Assembly (NCBI RefSeq): GCF_902769175.1
Contig: NZ_CACXNW010000013.1
Location: 32,621 to 96,620 of the forward strand
Reading direction: 5' to 3'
Origin: an uncultured Methanobrevibacter sp.
GTDB lineage: Archaea; Methanobacteriota; Methanobacteria; Methanobacteriales; Methanobacteriaceae
DNA length: 64,000 nt
Shown: positions 47,509 through 56,764 of the stretch, in pieces
How the letters are laid out: each line of letters starts with the position of its first letter
Position numbering within the stretch: position 1 is the stretch's first letter
Notes under the pieces: model-generated
What the model was told of the DNA's origin: nothing
The model's database searches: none
Seen by the model: only the letters and a program-made list of their open reading frames with translations
Position numbers and translations under genes: made by a program

Positions 47509-47877
47509 TTAGTGTAATCCACATCCCACACATTCGTGTGCAGTTACACCAATTTCCTGTTCTTCATCAACAATCTCTTGCTTTAATTCTTGAACAGTTA
47601 CTGAAATAAAGGAATAATCAGGCTTATTAATAATTGGTGAAATTCCTTTAAAGTAGCAGTGTATATTTCCAGTGCATGCAATATCAATAAGTATTGGTTC
47701 TGGGATTTTAAATCCTTTAAAGTAAGTTTCAATATCGTTGATTTGTTCTTTAGGAACTCTAAGGTTAAAAGACATCATATTGTCTTCTTTAGATCTGATT
47801 CTTACATATGATTGCTCTACTAATAATTCGTTTCCATATTCTTGCTTAAATATTACACAGTCTTCTCTATTTACCAT
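47509..47877 (-). CDS. Hypothetical protein with C-terminal CVGCG motif
   Basis: A 122-residue protein I do not recognise. It contains predicted beta-strand segments (SYVRIRSKEDNMMSFNLRVP, IACTGNIHCYFKGISPI) and ends HECVGCGLH, a possible metal site together with the preceding His. The start is ATG at 47877, preceded by an AGGGA ribosome site. It is isolated between a MATE gene and an AT-rich region. Confidence 0.65.
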   Translation of the reverse strand: MVNREDCVIFKQEYGNELLVEQSYVRIRSKEDNMMSFNLRVPKEQINDIETYFKGFKIPEPILIDIACTGNIHCYFKGISPIINKPDYSFISVTVQELKQEIVDEEQEIGVTAHECVGCGLH

Positions 47878-48370
47878 ACTAGTCCCTCCATTAGCTTTTT
47901 TAAAAATTTTAATTAATATTAATTTTTCTAAAAGTATAGTTCCTCAAATAATATTAATATATTTCTTAAATAGCAATTGTAAATCCAAAAATAATTTCAA
48001 TTTGTTTATATCTACATTATATTTTTGTTTTATATAATATAAACTTTTTTATAAATCCTATAATCTTCAATAAAAAATTCCTTTCCCATTTCATATTTTG
48101 GCATATTTAACTAATTTAAGTATTGTTTTTTTACTTTTACCTATGTTAATTCTTAATTTAGTTATTTAAAGTGTATTTTCTTATTTTTCTTATAATTTTA
48201 TCCATTTTTAATAAGTTTTACCAAAATATTTATATTACTTTAATTACAAATCTACACAATGCTATGTATTATATGAAATATATATGCATACTCTAAATTC
48301 AGATAAGCATTATTTCATTGAAATTAATGAGATTCTTGCTTGCTGATAGTATTTTGGAAAATTGATTTAA

Positions 48371-48451
48371 TAATTAAATTTAATTAATTAAAGAAACATT
48401 AAATAATTAAATTTAATTAATTATGTCAAATGAACTAATTTAATTAATTAA
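48371..48451. promoter_or_regulatory. Repeated 16-bp palindromes upstream of the HTH-cupin regulator
   Basis: The perfect palindrome TAATTAAATTTAATTA occurs within 48371-48390 and again within 48404-48423 (33-bp spacing). A half-like copy, 'taatttaattaatta', is at 48437-48451. Position 50-120 bp before the regulator suggests operators for autoregulation. At this AT content chance palindromes are also possible. The rest of 47878-48370 shows no gene. Confidence 0.5.
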
Positions 48452-48496
48452 CAAAAAAATGTGTTTAAAAATTAAAACAAATCGAAAGTGGTTAAA

Positions 48497-49048
48497 ATGA
48501 GTGAACTAAAAAAAGATATCGGTATGAGAATTAAGGAATTAAGAGAATTATCCGATATTACAACAGAAGAAATTGCTAATGAACTTGATGTAGATGAAGA
48601 AACTTATATTCGCTATGAAGAAGGTATTGTAGATATTCCAGCTAGTTTCTTATACCAAATTGCACAGATGTTTAATGTTGATTTAGCATTGATTCTTACT
48701 GGTGAAGAAACTCGTATGACTTATTTTGATGTAACAAGAGCAGGAAAAGGATTCACTGTACACAGAAGAAAAGAGTATAAGTATGAAAACTTATGCAAGA
48801 AATTCATTCATAAGAAAGCTGAAATGTTTATTGTAACTGTTGATCCTAAAGAAAATGCTATTCCTTCTTTAAATGCACATGCAGGACAGGAATTCAGTTA
48901 TATTCTTGAAGGAAGCGTAAAGATTTTCATCAAGGATAATGAAATCATTTTAAATGAAGGAGATTCAATATTCTTTGATGCAACTTGTGGACATGCTATG
49001 GTTGCATTAAATGATAAGCCTGCTAAATTTTTAGCTGTAATTATGTAA
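48497..49048 (+). CDS. XRE-type HTH regulator with C-terminal cupin domain
   Basis: A 183-residue protein: an N-terminal Cro/XRE HTH (about residues 5-60, '[21 protein letters not shown]'), and a C-terminal cupin (about 105-180, '[23 protein letters not shown]' and [17 protein letters not shown]) that likely binds a small ligand. The ATG at 48497 is preferred over GTG 48488, which forms the ribosome site. It lies 90 bp before the acyl-CoA synthetase and probably controls it and perhaps the vor genes. Confidence 0.88.
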   Translation: MSELKKDIGMRIKELRELSDITTEEIANELDVDEETYIRYEEGIVDIPASFLYQIAQMFNVDLALILTGEETRMTYFDVTRAGKGFTVHRRKEYKYENLCKKFIHKKAEMFIVTVDPKENAIPSLNAHAGQEFSYILEGSVKIFIKDNEIILNEGDSIFFDATCGHAMVALNDKPAKFLAVIM

Positions 49049-49138
49049 TTGATAAGTATTAATATAAATATGAAAGTTTAAGAAGGATTCACTGCTATAT
49101 TCAAGGGGAGTATAGTTAAGATTAGATAGAGTGATATA

Positions 49139-50812
49139 ATGACATCTTTAATAGGAAACTTTGTAAACAGAGTTGATTTTAAATCGTATAATGATTTTTA
49201 TGATAATTTTGAATTTAATGTGCCAAAGGACTTTAACTTTGGTTTTGATGTAGTGGACGAGTATGCAAGGATAGATCCTGAAAAGCTCGCTTTAATTTGG
49301 TGTGATGATAACGAGAAAAAGGTATTCGCCTTCTTGGATATGAAAAAGTTATCCAACAAAGCTGCAAACTTCTTTAAGTCTCAAGGAATCAATAAGGGAG
49401 ATGCAGTATTGCTTACACTAAAGAACAGATATGAATTCTGGATCTGCATGGTTGCACTTCACAAGATTGGTGCAATCGCCATTCCAACCACTCATATGGT
49501 AAAGCTTCATGATATTGTTTACCGTGTGGAAAATGCAAGCATTAAAATGGTAGTGTCTGTAGAAGAGGACAAATTGATTCCAGATTATGAAGCTTGTGAA
49601 AAGGAATTAGGTATTGAACTTAAAAAAGCTCTTGTAGGAAATATTGACAAAGAGGGCTGGTTTAATTTTCATGAAGAATTGGATAAGATGAGTGATGAGT
49701 TTGAAAGGCCTACTGGTGAAGATGCAACTCATGAGGATGAAACATTCCTTATTTACTTCTCAAGCGGAACTACTGGAAACCCTAAAATGGTTTCACATGC
49801 CCACACTTATGCTATTGGACACTTGATTACTGCAAAATATTGGCATAATGTTGTTGAAGATGGTGTACACCATACTTCTGCTGACACTGGTTGGGGTAAG
49901 GCAGTATGGGGTAATCTATATGGTCAATGGATTGCTGGTTCTGCAGTATTTGTTTATGATTATGTCAGATTCAATGGTTTGGACTTAATGGAAAAGATCA
50001 TTGAAAATAAGGTTAACACATTCTGTGCACCTCCAACAATCTACAGATTTTTGATTAAGGAAGATTTATCACAATTTGACTTTTCCCATATTCAATATGC
50101 AACTACAGCAGGAGAGCCATTGCCTCCTGAAGTATTTAAAAGATTTAAGGAATTCACTGGTCTTGAAATCAAGGAAGGATTTGGCCAAACAGAAACCACT
50201 CTTTCATTGGCTACATTTATTTGGTTGGATTCTCACGTAGGCTGTGTAGGAAAGCCATCACCTGCATTTAAGGTAACTCTTTTAGATGCTGATCATAATA
50301 ATGTAGATATCGGTTCTGAAGGAGAAATCTGTTTTGACATTACTGGAGAAAGATCTGTAGGTTTATTTAAGGAATATTATAGAAACCAGGAAAAAACTGA
50401 TGAAGTATGTCATAGTGGCTATTATCACTGTGGTGACACTGCATATGTGGATGAAGACGGTTATTACACATTTGTTGGTAGAAATGACGATATTATCAAG
50501 TCTTCAGGATACCGTATTGGGCCATATGAAGTGGAAAATGCAGTTATTTCACATCCATCTGTATTGGAATGTGCAATTACAGGTGTACCTGATGAGTTAA
50601 GAGGCCAGATTGTAAAGGCAACTATCGTTCTTGCAAAAGGATACGAGCCAAGCGAAGAGCTTAAAAAGGAAATTCAAAATCATGTAAAGCATAAAACAGC
50701 TCCTTATAAATATCCAAGAATGATTGAATTCGTTGATGAATTGCCTAAGACAATCAGTGGTAAAATCCAAAGAAAAGTAATCAGAACAGATGATGAAAAG
50801 AAAATTCATTAA
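49139..50812 (+). CDS. AMP-forming acyl-CoA synthetase (medium/branched short-chain type)
   Basis: A 557-residue adenylate-forming enzyme: P-loop [14 protein letters not shown] near residue 202, adenine motif TTAGEPL near 322, GFGQTET near 346, and the late catalytic [14 protein letters not shown] with Lys near 540. Sequence style ([14 protein letters not shown]) resembles the ACSM/benzoate-CoA or propionyl-type ligases rather than classic acetyl-CoA synthetase. Placed between a cupin regulator and vorCBA, it probably activates isobutyrate, isovalerate or 2-methylbutyrate. The last 14 codons and the stop belong to a triplicated 48-bp repeat. Confidence 0.88.
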   Translation: MTSLIGNFVNRVDFKSYNDFYDNFEFNVPKDFNFGFDVVDEYARIDPEKLALIWCDDNEKKVFAFLDMKKLSNKAANFFKSQGINKGDAVLLTLKNRYEFWICMVALHKIGAIAIPTTHMVKLHDIVYRVENASIKMVVSVEEDKLIPDYEACEKELGIELKKALVGNIDKEGWFNFHEELDKMSDEFERPTGEDATHEDETFLIYFSSGTTGNPKMVSHAHTYAIGHLITAKYWHNVVEDGVHHTSADTGWGKAVWGNLYGQWIAGSAVFVYDYVRFNGLDLMEKIIENKVNTFCAPPTIYRFLIKEDLSQFDFSHIQYATTAGEPLPPEVFKRFKEFTGLEIKEGFGQTETTLSLATFIWLDSHVGCVGKPSPAFKVTLLDADHNNVDIGSEGEICFDITGERSVGLFKEYYRNQEKTDEVCHSGYYHCGDTAYVDEDGYYTFVGRNDDIIKSSGYRIGPYEVENAVISHPSVLECAITGVPDELRGQIVKATIVLAKGYEPSEELKKEIQNHVKHKTAPYKYPRMIEFVDELPKTISGKIQRKVIRTDDEKKIH

Positions 50813-50908
50813 ATCTAAAGAAAAGTAATCAGAACAGATGATGAAAAGAAAATTCATTAAATCTAAAGAAAAGTAATCAGAACAGATTATGAAAAGAAAA
50901 TTCATTAA
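50769..50908. repeat. 48-bp tandem triplication of the acyl-CoA synthetase 3' end
   Basis: Copies start at 50769, 50817 and 50865. They are nearly identical: one CAA in copy 1 is TAA in copies 2 and 3, and GAT becomes TAT in copy 3. Because 48 is 16 codons, all copies stay in the gene's frame, separated by TAA stops. The rest of 50909-51348 is AT-rich and precedes vorC. Confidence 0.92.
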
Positions 50909-51348
50909 TTATTTTTAATAATTTTTTCACTCTTTTGATTCTATTAATTATTTTATTTTTCTTATATTGGAGTTAATAATTATTTTTATTTTCCTATACC
51001 TGGAGCTTAATAATAATTTTTAGAAGATCTTTTCATTATTTAATTTTTTTCTTAATTTTTTTATTTTTAATTTTTTATGATTTTAATTGATTTTTAATTT
51101 TTAATCAAATCTTTAAAAAAAATTAACAAAACCCCTTAATTTAACCTTTAATTTTATATAGTTTATCATTTAAATATATAAATGTATAAATTAATACTAG
51201 TATGAATTAATAGATTGATAATAGTAAGAAAGTAGTATGGATTATGATTAAAAGAGAGTATCCATGAATCTAAACAATTACTAATATTAATTTTTACAGT
51301 TTTTTATAATTACAAATTAATTAATTTATTTAGGATAAGTGTATGTAA

Positions 51349-51603
51349 ATGGATATAAATAATATTAAACCATATCCTATCATTAGCAAAAATAATTGTA
51401 AGGCATGCTTAAGATGCATAAGTGCATGTAAACAGGAATGCCTTAAATTAAGTGAAGCGATTAATGATAGCGGATATCAATATGCAGAATATACCGGTGA
51501 AGGTTGCACTGGTTGTGGAGATTGTTATTATACCTGTCCAGAACCATTAGCTATTGAAGTTCATATTCCTAAAAGGACTAAAAAACCTAAAGGAGATGCT
51601 TAA
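51349..51603 (+). CDS. vorC: 2-Oxoisovalerate ferredoxin oxidoreductase, ferredoxin-like subunit
   Basis: An 84-residue subunit with two [4Fe-4S] motifs: [15 protein letters not shown] near residues 16-30 and [12 protein letters not shown] near 55-66. It passes electrons between the catalytic subunits and ferredoxin. The stop codon abuts the ATG of vorB (51601-51603 / 51604), so the three genes form one operon. Subunit sizes and order (84, 388, 497) fit Vor of Methanothermobacter rather than the four-subunit Por or Kor. Confidence 0.85.
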   Translation: MDINNIKPYPIISKNNCKACLRCISACKQECLKLSEAINDSGYQYAEYTGEGCTGCGDCYYTCPEPLAIEVHIPKRTKKPKGDA

Positions 51604-52770
51604 ATGAGTAATCAAATTGTAAAAGGAAATACTGCAGTAATTATTGGAGCATTATATGCTGGCTGTGATTGTTTCTTTGGTTATCCAATCACTCCTGCAA
51701 GTGAAATTCTCCATGAGGCATCTAAATATTTCCCAATGTTAGGTAAAAAATTTGTACAGGCTGAAAGTGAAGAGGCTTCTGTAAACATGATCTATGGAGG
51801 AGCTTCCACTGGTCACAGAGTTATGAGCGCATCTTCTGGACCTGGTATCAGCTTAATGCAGGAAGGATTCACCTATTTAGCTGGTGCAGAATTGCCTGCA
51901 GTAATTGTTGATGTAATGAGAGCAGGTCCTGGTTTAGGTAATATAGGTCCTGAACAGGGAGACTACAATCAGATAGTTAAAGGTGGAGGTCACGGAAACT
52001 ACAGAAATATTGTATTGGCACCTAACAGTGTTCAGGAAATGTGTGACTTTACAATTAAGGCATTTGAACTTGCAAACAAATACAGAAACCCTGTAGTTGT
52101 TCTTGCTGATGCAGTGCTTGGTCAAATGGCAGAACCTTTAAGTTTCCCAACTGAAGCAATCGAACCAACCATCGATAATTCCTGGTCTGTAAGAGGTAAT
52201 AAGGAAACCAGAGAAAATCTTGTAACTTCAATTTTCCTTGATTTCAATCAATTGGAAGATTTCAACTTTGAGCTTCAGGAAAAATACTGTCAAATCAGAG
52301 AAAATGAAGTGCTTTATGAAGAATATAAGGTTGAAGATGCTGAAATAGTACTTGTATCCTATGGAACAAGCAGCAGATTATCAAGAACTGCTGTTGATAT
52401 TGCAAGAGAAAAAGGAATTAAATTAGGACTCTTAAGACCAATTACATTATTCCCATTCCCAGAAGCCAGAATCAGAGAATTAGCAGACAAAGGTGTGGAA
52501 TTTGTATCTGTTGAAATGAGTAACGGCCAAATGAGAGAAGATGTTAAAATGGCTGCAGGCTATGATGAAGTCCATTTGGTAAACAGAATGGGTGGTAAGC
52601 TAATTGAACTTAAGGATATTCTCAATGAAATCTATAGGATGGTAGGCAGTGATGAACGTTACAAGGTTGAAAGTGAAGATAAGGACTTTGATGCATCCTA
52701 TTTATCCGATAAAGATTATCAAGAAGAATTAGACAATGATAACTATTATAATCATAGGGTTGTAGATTAA
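51604..52770 (+). CDS. vorB: 2-Oxoisovalerate ferredoxin oxidoreductase, alpha-type subunit
   Basis: A 388-residue alpha-type subunit of 2-oxoacid:ferredoxin oxidoreductase: [19 protein letters not shown] near residue 27, [21 protein letters not shown] near 53, [22 protein letters not shown] near 77, then the transketolase C-terminal domain [12 protein letters not shown] near 245. It binds the pyrimidine side of TPP at the interface with VorA. It acts reversibly, and in methanogens reductive carboxylation of branched acyl-CoA supplies valine, leucine and isoleucine precursors. Confidence 0.88.
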   Translation: MSNQIVKGNTAVIIGALYAGCDCFFGYPITPASEILHEASKYFPMLGKKFVQAESEEASVNMIYGGASTGHRVMSASSGPGISLMQEGFTYLAGAELPAVIVDVMRAGPGLGNIGPEQGDYNQIVKGGGHGNYRNIVLAPNSVQEMCDFTIKAFELANKYRNPVVVLADAVLGQMAEPLSFPTEAIEPTIDNSWSVRGNKETRENLVTSIFLDFNQLEDFNFELQEKYCQIRENEVLYEEYKVEDAEIVLVSYGTSSRLSRTAVDIAREKGIKLGLLRPITLFPFPEARIRELADKGVEFVSVEMSNGQMREDVKMAAGYDEVHLVNRMGGKLIELKDILNEIYRMVGSDERYKVESEDKDFDASYLSDKDYQEELDNDNYYNHRVVD

Positions 52771-52782
52771 GGAGGTGGAAAA

Positions 52783-54276
52783 ATGACTAACGTTAAAGTA
52801 ACTGAAAACAACACTGAAAAAGTTCAAAAAACTGAAATTGAAGAAAAAGTTCTAAAAAATCCAGATTCCTTAAATGACAGCTACCCTAGAAAAGGAAATG
52901 ACATTTATAACACTCACTACTGTGCAGGCTGTGGTCATGGAATATTGCATAAGCTTATAGCTGAAGTGATGGATGAATTGGACATTCAAGACAGGTCCGT
53001 TATGATTTCACCTGTAGGCTGTTCCGTATTTGCTTATTACTACTTTGACTGTGGTAATGTTCAGACTGCTCACGGAAGGGCTCCTGCAGTAGCTACTGGT
53101 ATCTCAAGAGCTGAAGACGATGCTATTGTAATGAGCTATCAAGGAGATGGAGATTTAGCATCTATTGGATTGAATGAAACATTACAGGCAGCTAACCGTG
53201 GAGAAAAAATCGCAGTATTCTTTGTAAACAATACAGTTTATGGTATGACTGGTGGTCAAATGGCACCAACCACTCTTGTTGGTGAAAAAACCGTCACTTG
53301 TCAAAACGGTAGGGATCCTCATTATGCAGGTTATCCTTTACACATGTGTGAGCTTGTTGACAATCTCAAGGCACCTGTATTTATTGAAAGGGTATCTTTA
53401 GCTAATCCAAAACTTATCAGAAAAGCTAAAATAGCTATTAAAAAGGCATTGATGATTCAAAAGGAAGGTAAAGGTTATTCCTTCGTTGAAGTTTTATCAC
53501 CTTGTCCAACCAACATCAGAAGAGATGTCAAAGGTGTTGAAGACTTCCTGATTAATGAAATGGGTAAGGAATTCCCAGTAAAAAGATTCAGAGATTTATC
53601 CAAAGAAAGGGAACCTAAAGAAAGACCTGTCAGTGACTTTTCAATCGAATCTCTTGATAAGGTATTTGGTGTAGACAGAACCAAAGAGTTTGGTGAAGTT
53701 TCAGAAGACTTTGAAGACTGCAAAGTAAAAATCGTAGGATTTGGAGGTCAAGGAGTTTTATCCACAGGTCTTACACTTGCTCAAGCAGCATGTTCTGAAG
53801 GTAAGGAAGTGTCATGGTATCCAAGTTATGGTCCTGAACAAAGAGGAGGAACCTCCAATTGTTCTGTAACCATTTCTGCAAATACAATCGGATCTCCTGT
53901 AGTGGAAGAATGTGATGTTTTGATTGCAATGAACAAGCCATCCCTTAAAAAGTATTCCATTGATGTGAAAGCTGGTGGAACAATTCTCTATGATTCCAGA
54001 GCCGGAAACTACAGCAAAGACAATCTTGATATTAAAGAAGATGTTGAAATCATTTCCATTCCTGCAAGGGAAATAGCAACTGAAATAGGTAATGCAAAAG
54101 CTATGAACACAGCTATTTTAGGCGCTTTGATGGAACTTGGAAAAGACAGTCCAATCCTATCTCAAAATGCCTTTGCAGAAGGAATCAAGGAAACCTTTGC
54201 AGCTAAACCTAAGCTTATCGACATAAACTTAAAGGTTTTAGAAGCTGGAGCTAAATGGTTAAGAGAAAACCATTAG
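52783..54276 (+). CDS. vorA: 2-Oxoisovalerate ferredoxin oxidoreductase, fused beta-gamma subunit
   Basis: A 497-residue fusion. Residues about 40-290 are the TPP-binding beta domain: [14 protein letters not shown] near 45, [12 protein letters not shown] near 75 and the TPP motif [12 protein letters not shown] with [12 protein letters not shown]. Residues about 315-497 are the gamma domain: [21 protein letters not shown] near 319 and [14 protein letters not shown] near 352. The fused beta-gamma layout is the main reason to call the operon Vor. AAGGAGGTGG precedes the ATG. It ends in a terminator overlapping the stop. Confidence 0.88.
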   Translation: MTNVKVTENNTEKVQKTEIEEKVLKNPDSLNDSYPRKGNDIYNTHYCAGCGHGILHKLIAEVMDELDIQDRSVMISPVGCSVFAYYYFDCGNVQTAHGRAPAVATGISRAEDDAIVMSYQGDGDLASIGLNETLQAANRGEKIAVFFVNNTVYGMTGGQMAPTTLVGEKTVTCQNGRDPHYAGYPLHMCELVDNLKAPVFIERVSLANPKLIRKAKIAIKKALMIQKEGKGYSFVEVLSPCPTNIRRDVKGVEDFLINEMGKEFPVKRFRDLSKEREPKERPVSDFSIESLDKVFGVDRTKEFGEVSEDFEDCKVKIVGFGGQGVLSTGLTLAQAACSEGKEVSWYPSYGPEQRGGTSNCSVTISANTIGSPVVEECDVLIAMNKPSLKKYSIDVKAGGTILYDSRAGNYSKDNLDIKEDVEIISIPAREIATEIGNAKAMNTAILGALMELGKDSPILSQNAFAEGIKETFAAKPKLIDINLKVLEAGAKWLRENH

Positions 54277-54290
54277 GTTTTTTCTTTTCA
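54262..54290 (+). terminator. Terminator overlapping the vorA stop
   Basis: 'agagaaaacc' (54262-54271) pairs with 'ggttttttct' (54276-54285), ten pairs with one G-U, loop ATTA, and a T-rich run follows. The stop codon (54274-54276) lies at the loop. Confidence 0.68.
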
Positions 54291-54566
54291 TTTATTTTAT
54301 CTTTTTTATTATTTTTTCATTTAATTTTATGTTCCTTTTCTATTGTTTTTCATTTTTCATTGATTTTACTTATTTCTGGTTTTCATATTTTATTATTCTT
54401 TTATAATTTAGTTTATTAAATTAAATTTGTGTTTGTGACACCTTCTCATTATTACTTTTTTTACTATTTCAAACTAATTTTATTATTTTAAAAAGATTTA
54501 TTATATAAAAAATTGAAATAATTATTTGAAAGAATCTTATTTTTAAAACTAAATAGAGGAGATATT

Positions 54567-55313
54567 ATCACTAATGATTACAACTTTAATGCATTGGAAG
54601 CTAAAGACCAATGTGTTAAATGGATTCAAGATTTTTTTGAAGAAAACGGAAAGGATTGCAATGCAGTTGTAGGAATCTCAGGAGGTAAGGATAGCTCTGT
54701 AGTTGCAGCATTATGTGTTGAAGCCCTTGGAAAAGATAGGGTCATTGGAGTATTAATGCCTAATGATGTCCAATCAGATATTGATTGTGCCAAACTGCTT
54801 ATTAGTCATTTAGGCATAAAGCATTTCATAATCAATGTTAAGGATTCAGTTAATGGAGTGCTTGATCAATTGTCATTATCTAGAATTGAAATCTCTGAGC
54901 AAACTATAATAAATCTTCCTCCAAGAATTCGAATGTCTGTTCTATATGCAGTGTCCCAATCTAATAATGGAAGGGTGGCAAACACCTGCAACCTATCTGA
55001 AGATTGGGTAGGATATGCAACCCGTTATGGTGATGGTGCTGGAGACTTTTCACCACTCTCAAACCTAACAGTAACTGAAGTTAAGGAAATAGGAAGGACA
55101 CTTAATTTACCGATAGAGTTAGTAGATAAAGTACCAATTGATGGACTCTCTAATCAATCTGATGAAGAGAAGCTTGGATTTACTTATGATGTATTGGACA
55201 AGTATATACGAACTGGTGAAATTAGCGATAAAAAGACAAAAGATAGAATAGATTACCTTCATGAACTTAATAGGTTTAAGCTGGAGCTTATGCCAAGTTT
55301 TGAATATAAATGA
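54567..55313 (+). CDS. nadE: NH3-dependent NAD synthetase, likely ATC start
   Basis: Amidates nicotinate adenine dinucleotide to NAD with ATP. It has the PP-loop motif VVGISGGKDSSVVAAL, then LPPRIRMSVLYAVSQ, NTCNLSEDWVGYATRYGDGAGDFSPL and DKVPIDGLSNQSDEEKLG, all NadE hallmarks. The first normal start is TTG 54594, but the frame is open upstream. The ribosome site GAGGAGA (54556-54562) sits four bases before ATC at 54567, which would give (M)TNDYNFNALEAKD. Either ATC is used, or an ATG has mutated, or the read is wrong. The NadE-type ammonia-using form lacks a glutaminase domain, as here. Confidence 0.85.
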   Translation: MTNDYNFNALEAKDQCVKWIQDFFEENGKDCNAVVGISGGKDSSVVAALCVEALGKDRVIGVLMPNDVQSDIDCAKLLISHLGIKHFIINVKDSVNGVLDQLSLSRIEISEQTIINLPPRIRMSVLYAVSQSNNGRVANTCNLSEDWVGYATRYGDGAGDFSPLSNLTVTEVKEIGRTLNLPIELVDKVPIDGLSNQSDEEKLGFTYDVLDKYIRTGEISDKKTKDRIDYLHELNRFKLELMPSFEYK

Positions 55314-55374
55314 GTTCACTTAAAGTTATATTTTTAAAATTATCTTTATTTGATTTTTTTTTAGAAGTGATTTT

Positions 55375-55806
55375 ATGGCTGATAAATTTAGCAAAGAGAC
55401 ACGAAGCTATGTCATGTCAAGGATTAGAGGCAAGGACACCAAGCCTGAAATTCTTGTTCGAAAGTACTTGTTTTCAAGAGGTCTCAGATTCCGCAAGAAT
55501 GATAAGAGATATCCTGGACGTCCTGATATTGTGCTTCCTAAATACAAGACTGCTGTCTTTGGTCATGGCTGTTTCTGGCATCTTCATGATGGATGCAAGT
55601 ATGCTAAAATGCCAAAGTCCAATGTTGATTATTGGGAGAAAAAGCTCTATGGCAATAGGGAACGTGATAAGCATAATCAGAAAGAGCTTAAGGAAATGGG
55701 ATGGAATGTTCTCACCGTTTGGGAGTGTGAATTGAAGAATGACAAGCGTGATGAGACACTTGAAGTCCTATACACTCGAATAACCTCTGAGGACAAGAAG
55801 TATTGA
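55375..55806 (+). CDS. vsr: Very short patch repair (Vsr) endonuclease
   Basis: A 143-residue Vsr endonuclease that nicks 5' of T in T:G mismatches arising from 5-methylcytosine deamination. It has SRIRGKDTKPEILVRKYLFSRG near residues 15-36, the catalytic PGRPDIVLPKYKTAVFGHGCFWHLHDGC near 47-74 (Asp, His and the zinc-binding His/Cys set), and 'LKEMGWNVLTVWECEL' near the end. No cytosine-C5 methyltransferase is within this window, so it is an orphan here. Likely horizontally acquired. GAAGTGA precedes the ATG. Confidence 0.92.
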   Translation: MADKFSKETRSYVMSRIRGKDTKPEILVRKYLFSRGLRFRKNDKRYPGRPDIVLPKYKTAVFGHGCFWHLHDGCKYAKMPKSNVDYWEKKLYGNRERDKHNQKELKEMGWNVLTVWECELKNDKRDETLEVLYTRITSEDKKY

Positions 55807-56010
55807 AATTTTCATTCCAATTATGTCTTTGCTATTTTTTAATTCTTTTTTTTCCATTATTATTTATTTTTAAATTATTTGGTCTTATTTGTTTTAATAA
55901 TATGAAATAATGGTATTACTAAATTCCAATATTTTCGCTATTTTTATTATTTATCATGATTTGTAATTATTTATAATGATTTAACACGATTTATTTTCAA
56001 AAATAAAGAT
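55807..56010. other. AT-rich stretch after vsr
   Basis: No gene. Weak repeats of 'tttatcatgatttgtaatta' type occur near 55950-55990, related to the T-rich repeats at 56400-56560. Confidence 0.4.
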
Positions 56011-56041
56011 TGTTCGTAGTTTATACTGGAAAATACGAACA
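56011..56041. promoter_or_regulatory. 8-bp inverted repeat, possible operator
   Basis: 'tgttcgta' (56011-56018) and 'tacgaaca' (56034-56041) form a perfect inverted repeat across 15 bases, 24 bp upstream of a TATA-like box. It could be a dimer-binding site or a hairpin. Confidence 0.5.
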
Positions 56042-56064
56042 GTTAAAAAAGGAAATAATATGTA

Positions 56065-56072
56065 TTTATATA
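56065..56072 (+). promoter_or_regulatory. TATA-like box of the small hydrophobic ORF locus
   Basis: TTTATATA preceded by purine-rich 'aaggaaataatatg'. A start about 25 bp downstream would give an 80-nt leader containing an A/T-tract hairpin and an 8-bp hairpin before the ORF. Confidence 0.45.
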
Positions 56073-56136
56073 CTAGTTCCTAAATACTATTAGTAAGTAT
56101 GATTTTTTTAAGTAAAAAAAGATCATATTAATTCAT

Positions 56137-56156
56137 GTTCTATAAAAATATAGAAC
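56137..56156 (+). other. 8-bp hairpin in the leader
   Basis: 'gttctata' (56137-56144) and 'tatagaac' (56149-56156), loop AAAA, end nine bases before the GGAG of the small ORF. A T7/A7 stem (56103-56109 with 56114-56120) and a 5-bp stem ending in T7 (56084-56109) lie further upstream and could be alternative attenuator structures. Confidence 0.5.
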
Positions 56157-56176
56157 TTTAAAAATGGAGTTGCTAA

Positions 56177-56266
56177 ATGTTCATGACTGTATTTTTTAGT
56201 TTCTTAGTATTTTTAGGATTATTAGTTTTCCTAAACGAGGTAGATGTAGTCCTCGATTACATATGA
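56177..56266 (+). CDS. 29-residue hydrophobic peptide
   Basis: ATG at 56177 with GGAG at 56166-56169 (7-bp spacing) opens 29 codons. Residues 4-19 are almost purely Phe/Leu/Val (one membrane span), followed by an acidic end NEVDVVLDYI. Three more hairpins follow or overlap the 3' end: cgagg/cctcg (56236-56255), attacatat/atatgtaat (56256-56278, with the stop in its loop) and aataatag/ctattatt (56316-56337). Size, span and structured mRNA recall type I toxin peptides or small membrane regulators. No such family is recognised, and the ORF could be fortuitous within a structured RNA. Confidence 0.45.
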   Translation: MFMTVFFSFLVFLGLLVFLNEVDVVLDYI

Positions 56267-56399
56267 GCTATATGTAATGATACTTTACATTCACATTTGC
56301 GGATTGTATCAATATAATAATAGATGTAACTATTATTTATTTTGTTTTTTAATTAAGTTTTTTAAAAACTTAATTCTTTAATTCTTTTTTTTTAATTTT

Positions 56400-56580
56400 C
56401 ACTATTTATCATGATTTATTTTATATTTCTTTAATTCTTTTTTTTGATTTTCATTATTTTTCATGATTTATTTTATATTTCTTTAATTCTTTTTTTTGAT
56501 TTTCTCTTTTTTTTGATTTTCATTATTTTTCATGATTTATTTTATATTTCTTTAATTCTTTTTTTCATTTTTCTATTTTT
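56400..56580. repeat. T-rich tandem repeat, three copies
   Basis: 'catgatttattttatatttc' occurs at 56410, 56462 and 56531. A 69-codon frame across it is low-complexity Phe/Leu/Ile and not a gene. The remainder to 56764 is the gatD promoter region. Confidence 0.8.
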
Positions 56581-56764
56581 CTTTTTTCTTTGTTATTTTC
56601 TTCTCATACTTTTTATTACAATCTTTGTAAACTCATTTCTAATATTTAACTAAATATTATATACTTTAATAAATATAATTAATATAATATAGATTTTTAA
56701 ATGATTACAAATCTATTTTAATTATACTAATTAAATATTATTCAAAAAGATTAAGAGGAATTAA

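Noticed and set aside
50597..50905. Minus-strand ORF with repeated [14 protein letters not shown] peptide
   Set aside because: It is the antisense of the 48-bp triplication and of the acyl-CoA synthetase 3' end.
51349..54276. 2-Oxoglutarate (Kor) or pyruvate (Por) ferredoxin oxidoreductase
   Set aside because: Those have four separate subunits in related methanogens; a fused beta-gamma subunit with three genes fits Vor.
55310..55735. 141-codon ORF overlapping vsr
   Set aside because: It is an out-of-frame shadow of the clearly conserved Vsr gene.
56444..56653. 69-codon Phe/Ile/Leu-rich ORF
   Set aside because: It is a low-complexity translation of the T-rich repeat, with no ribosome site.
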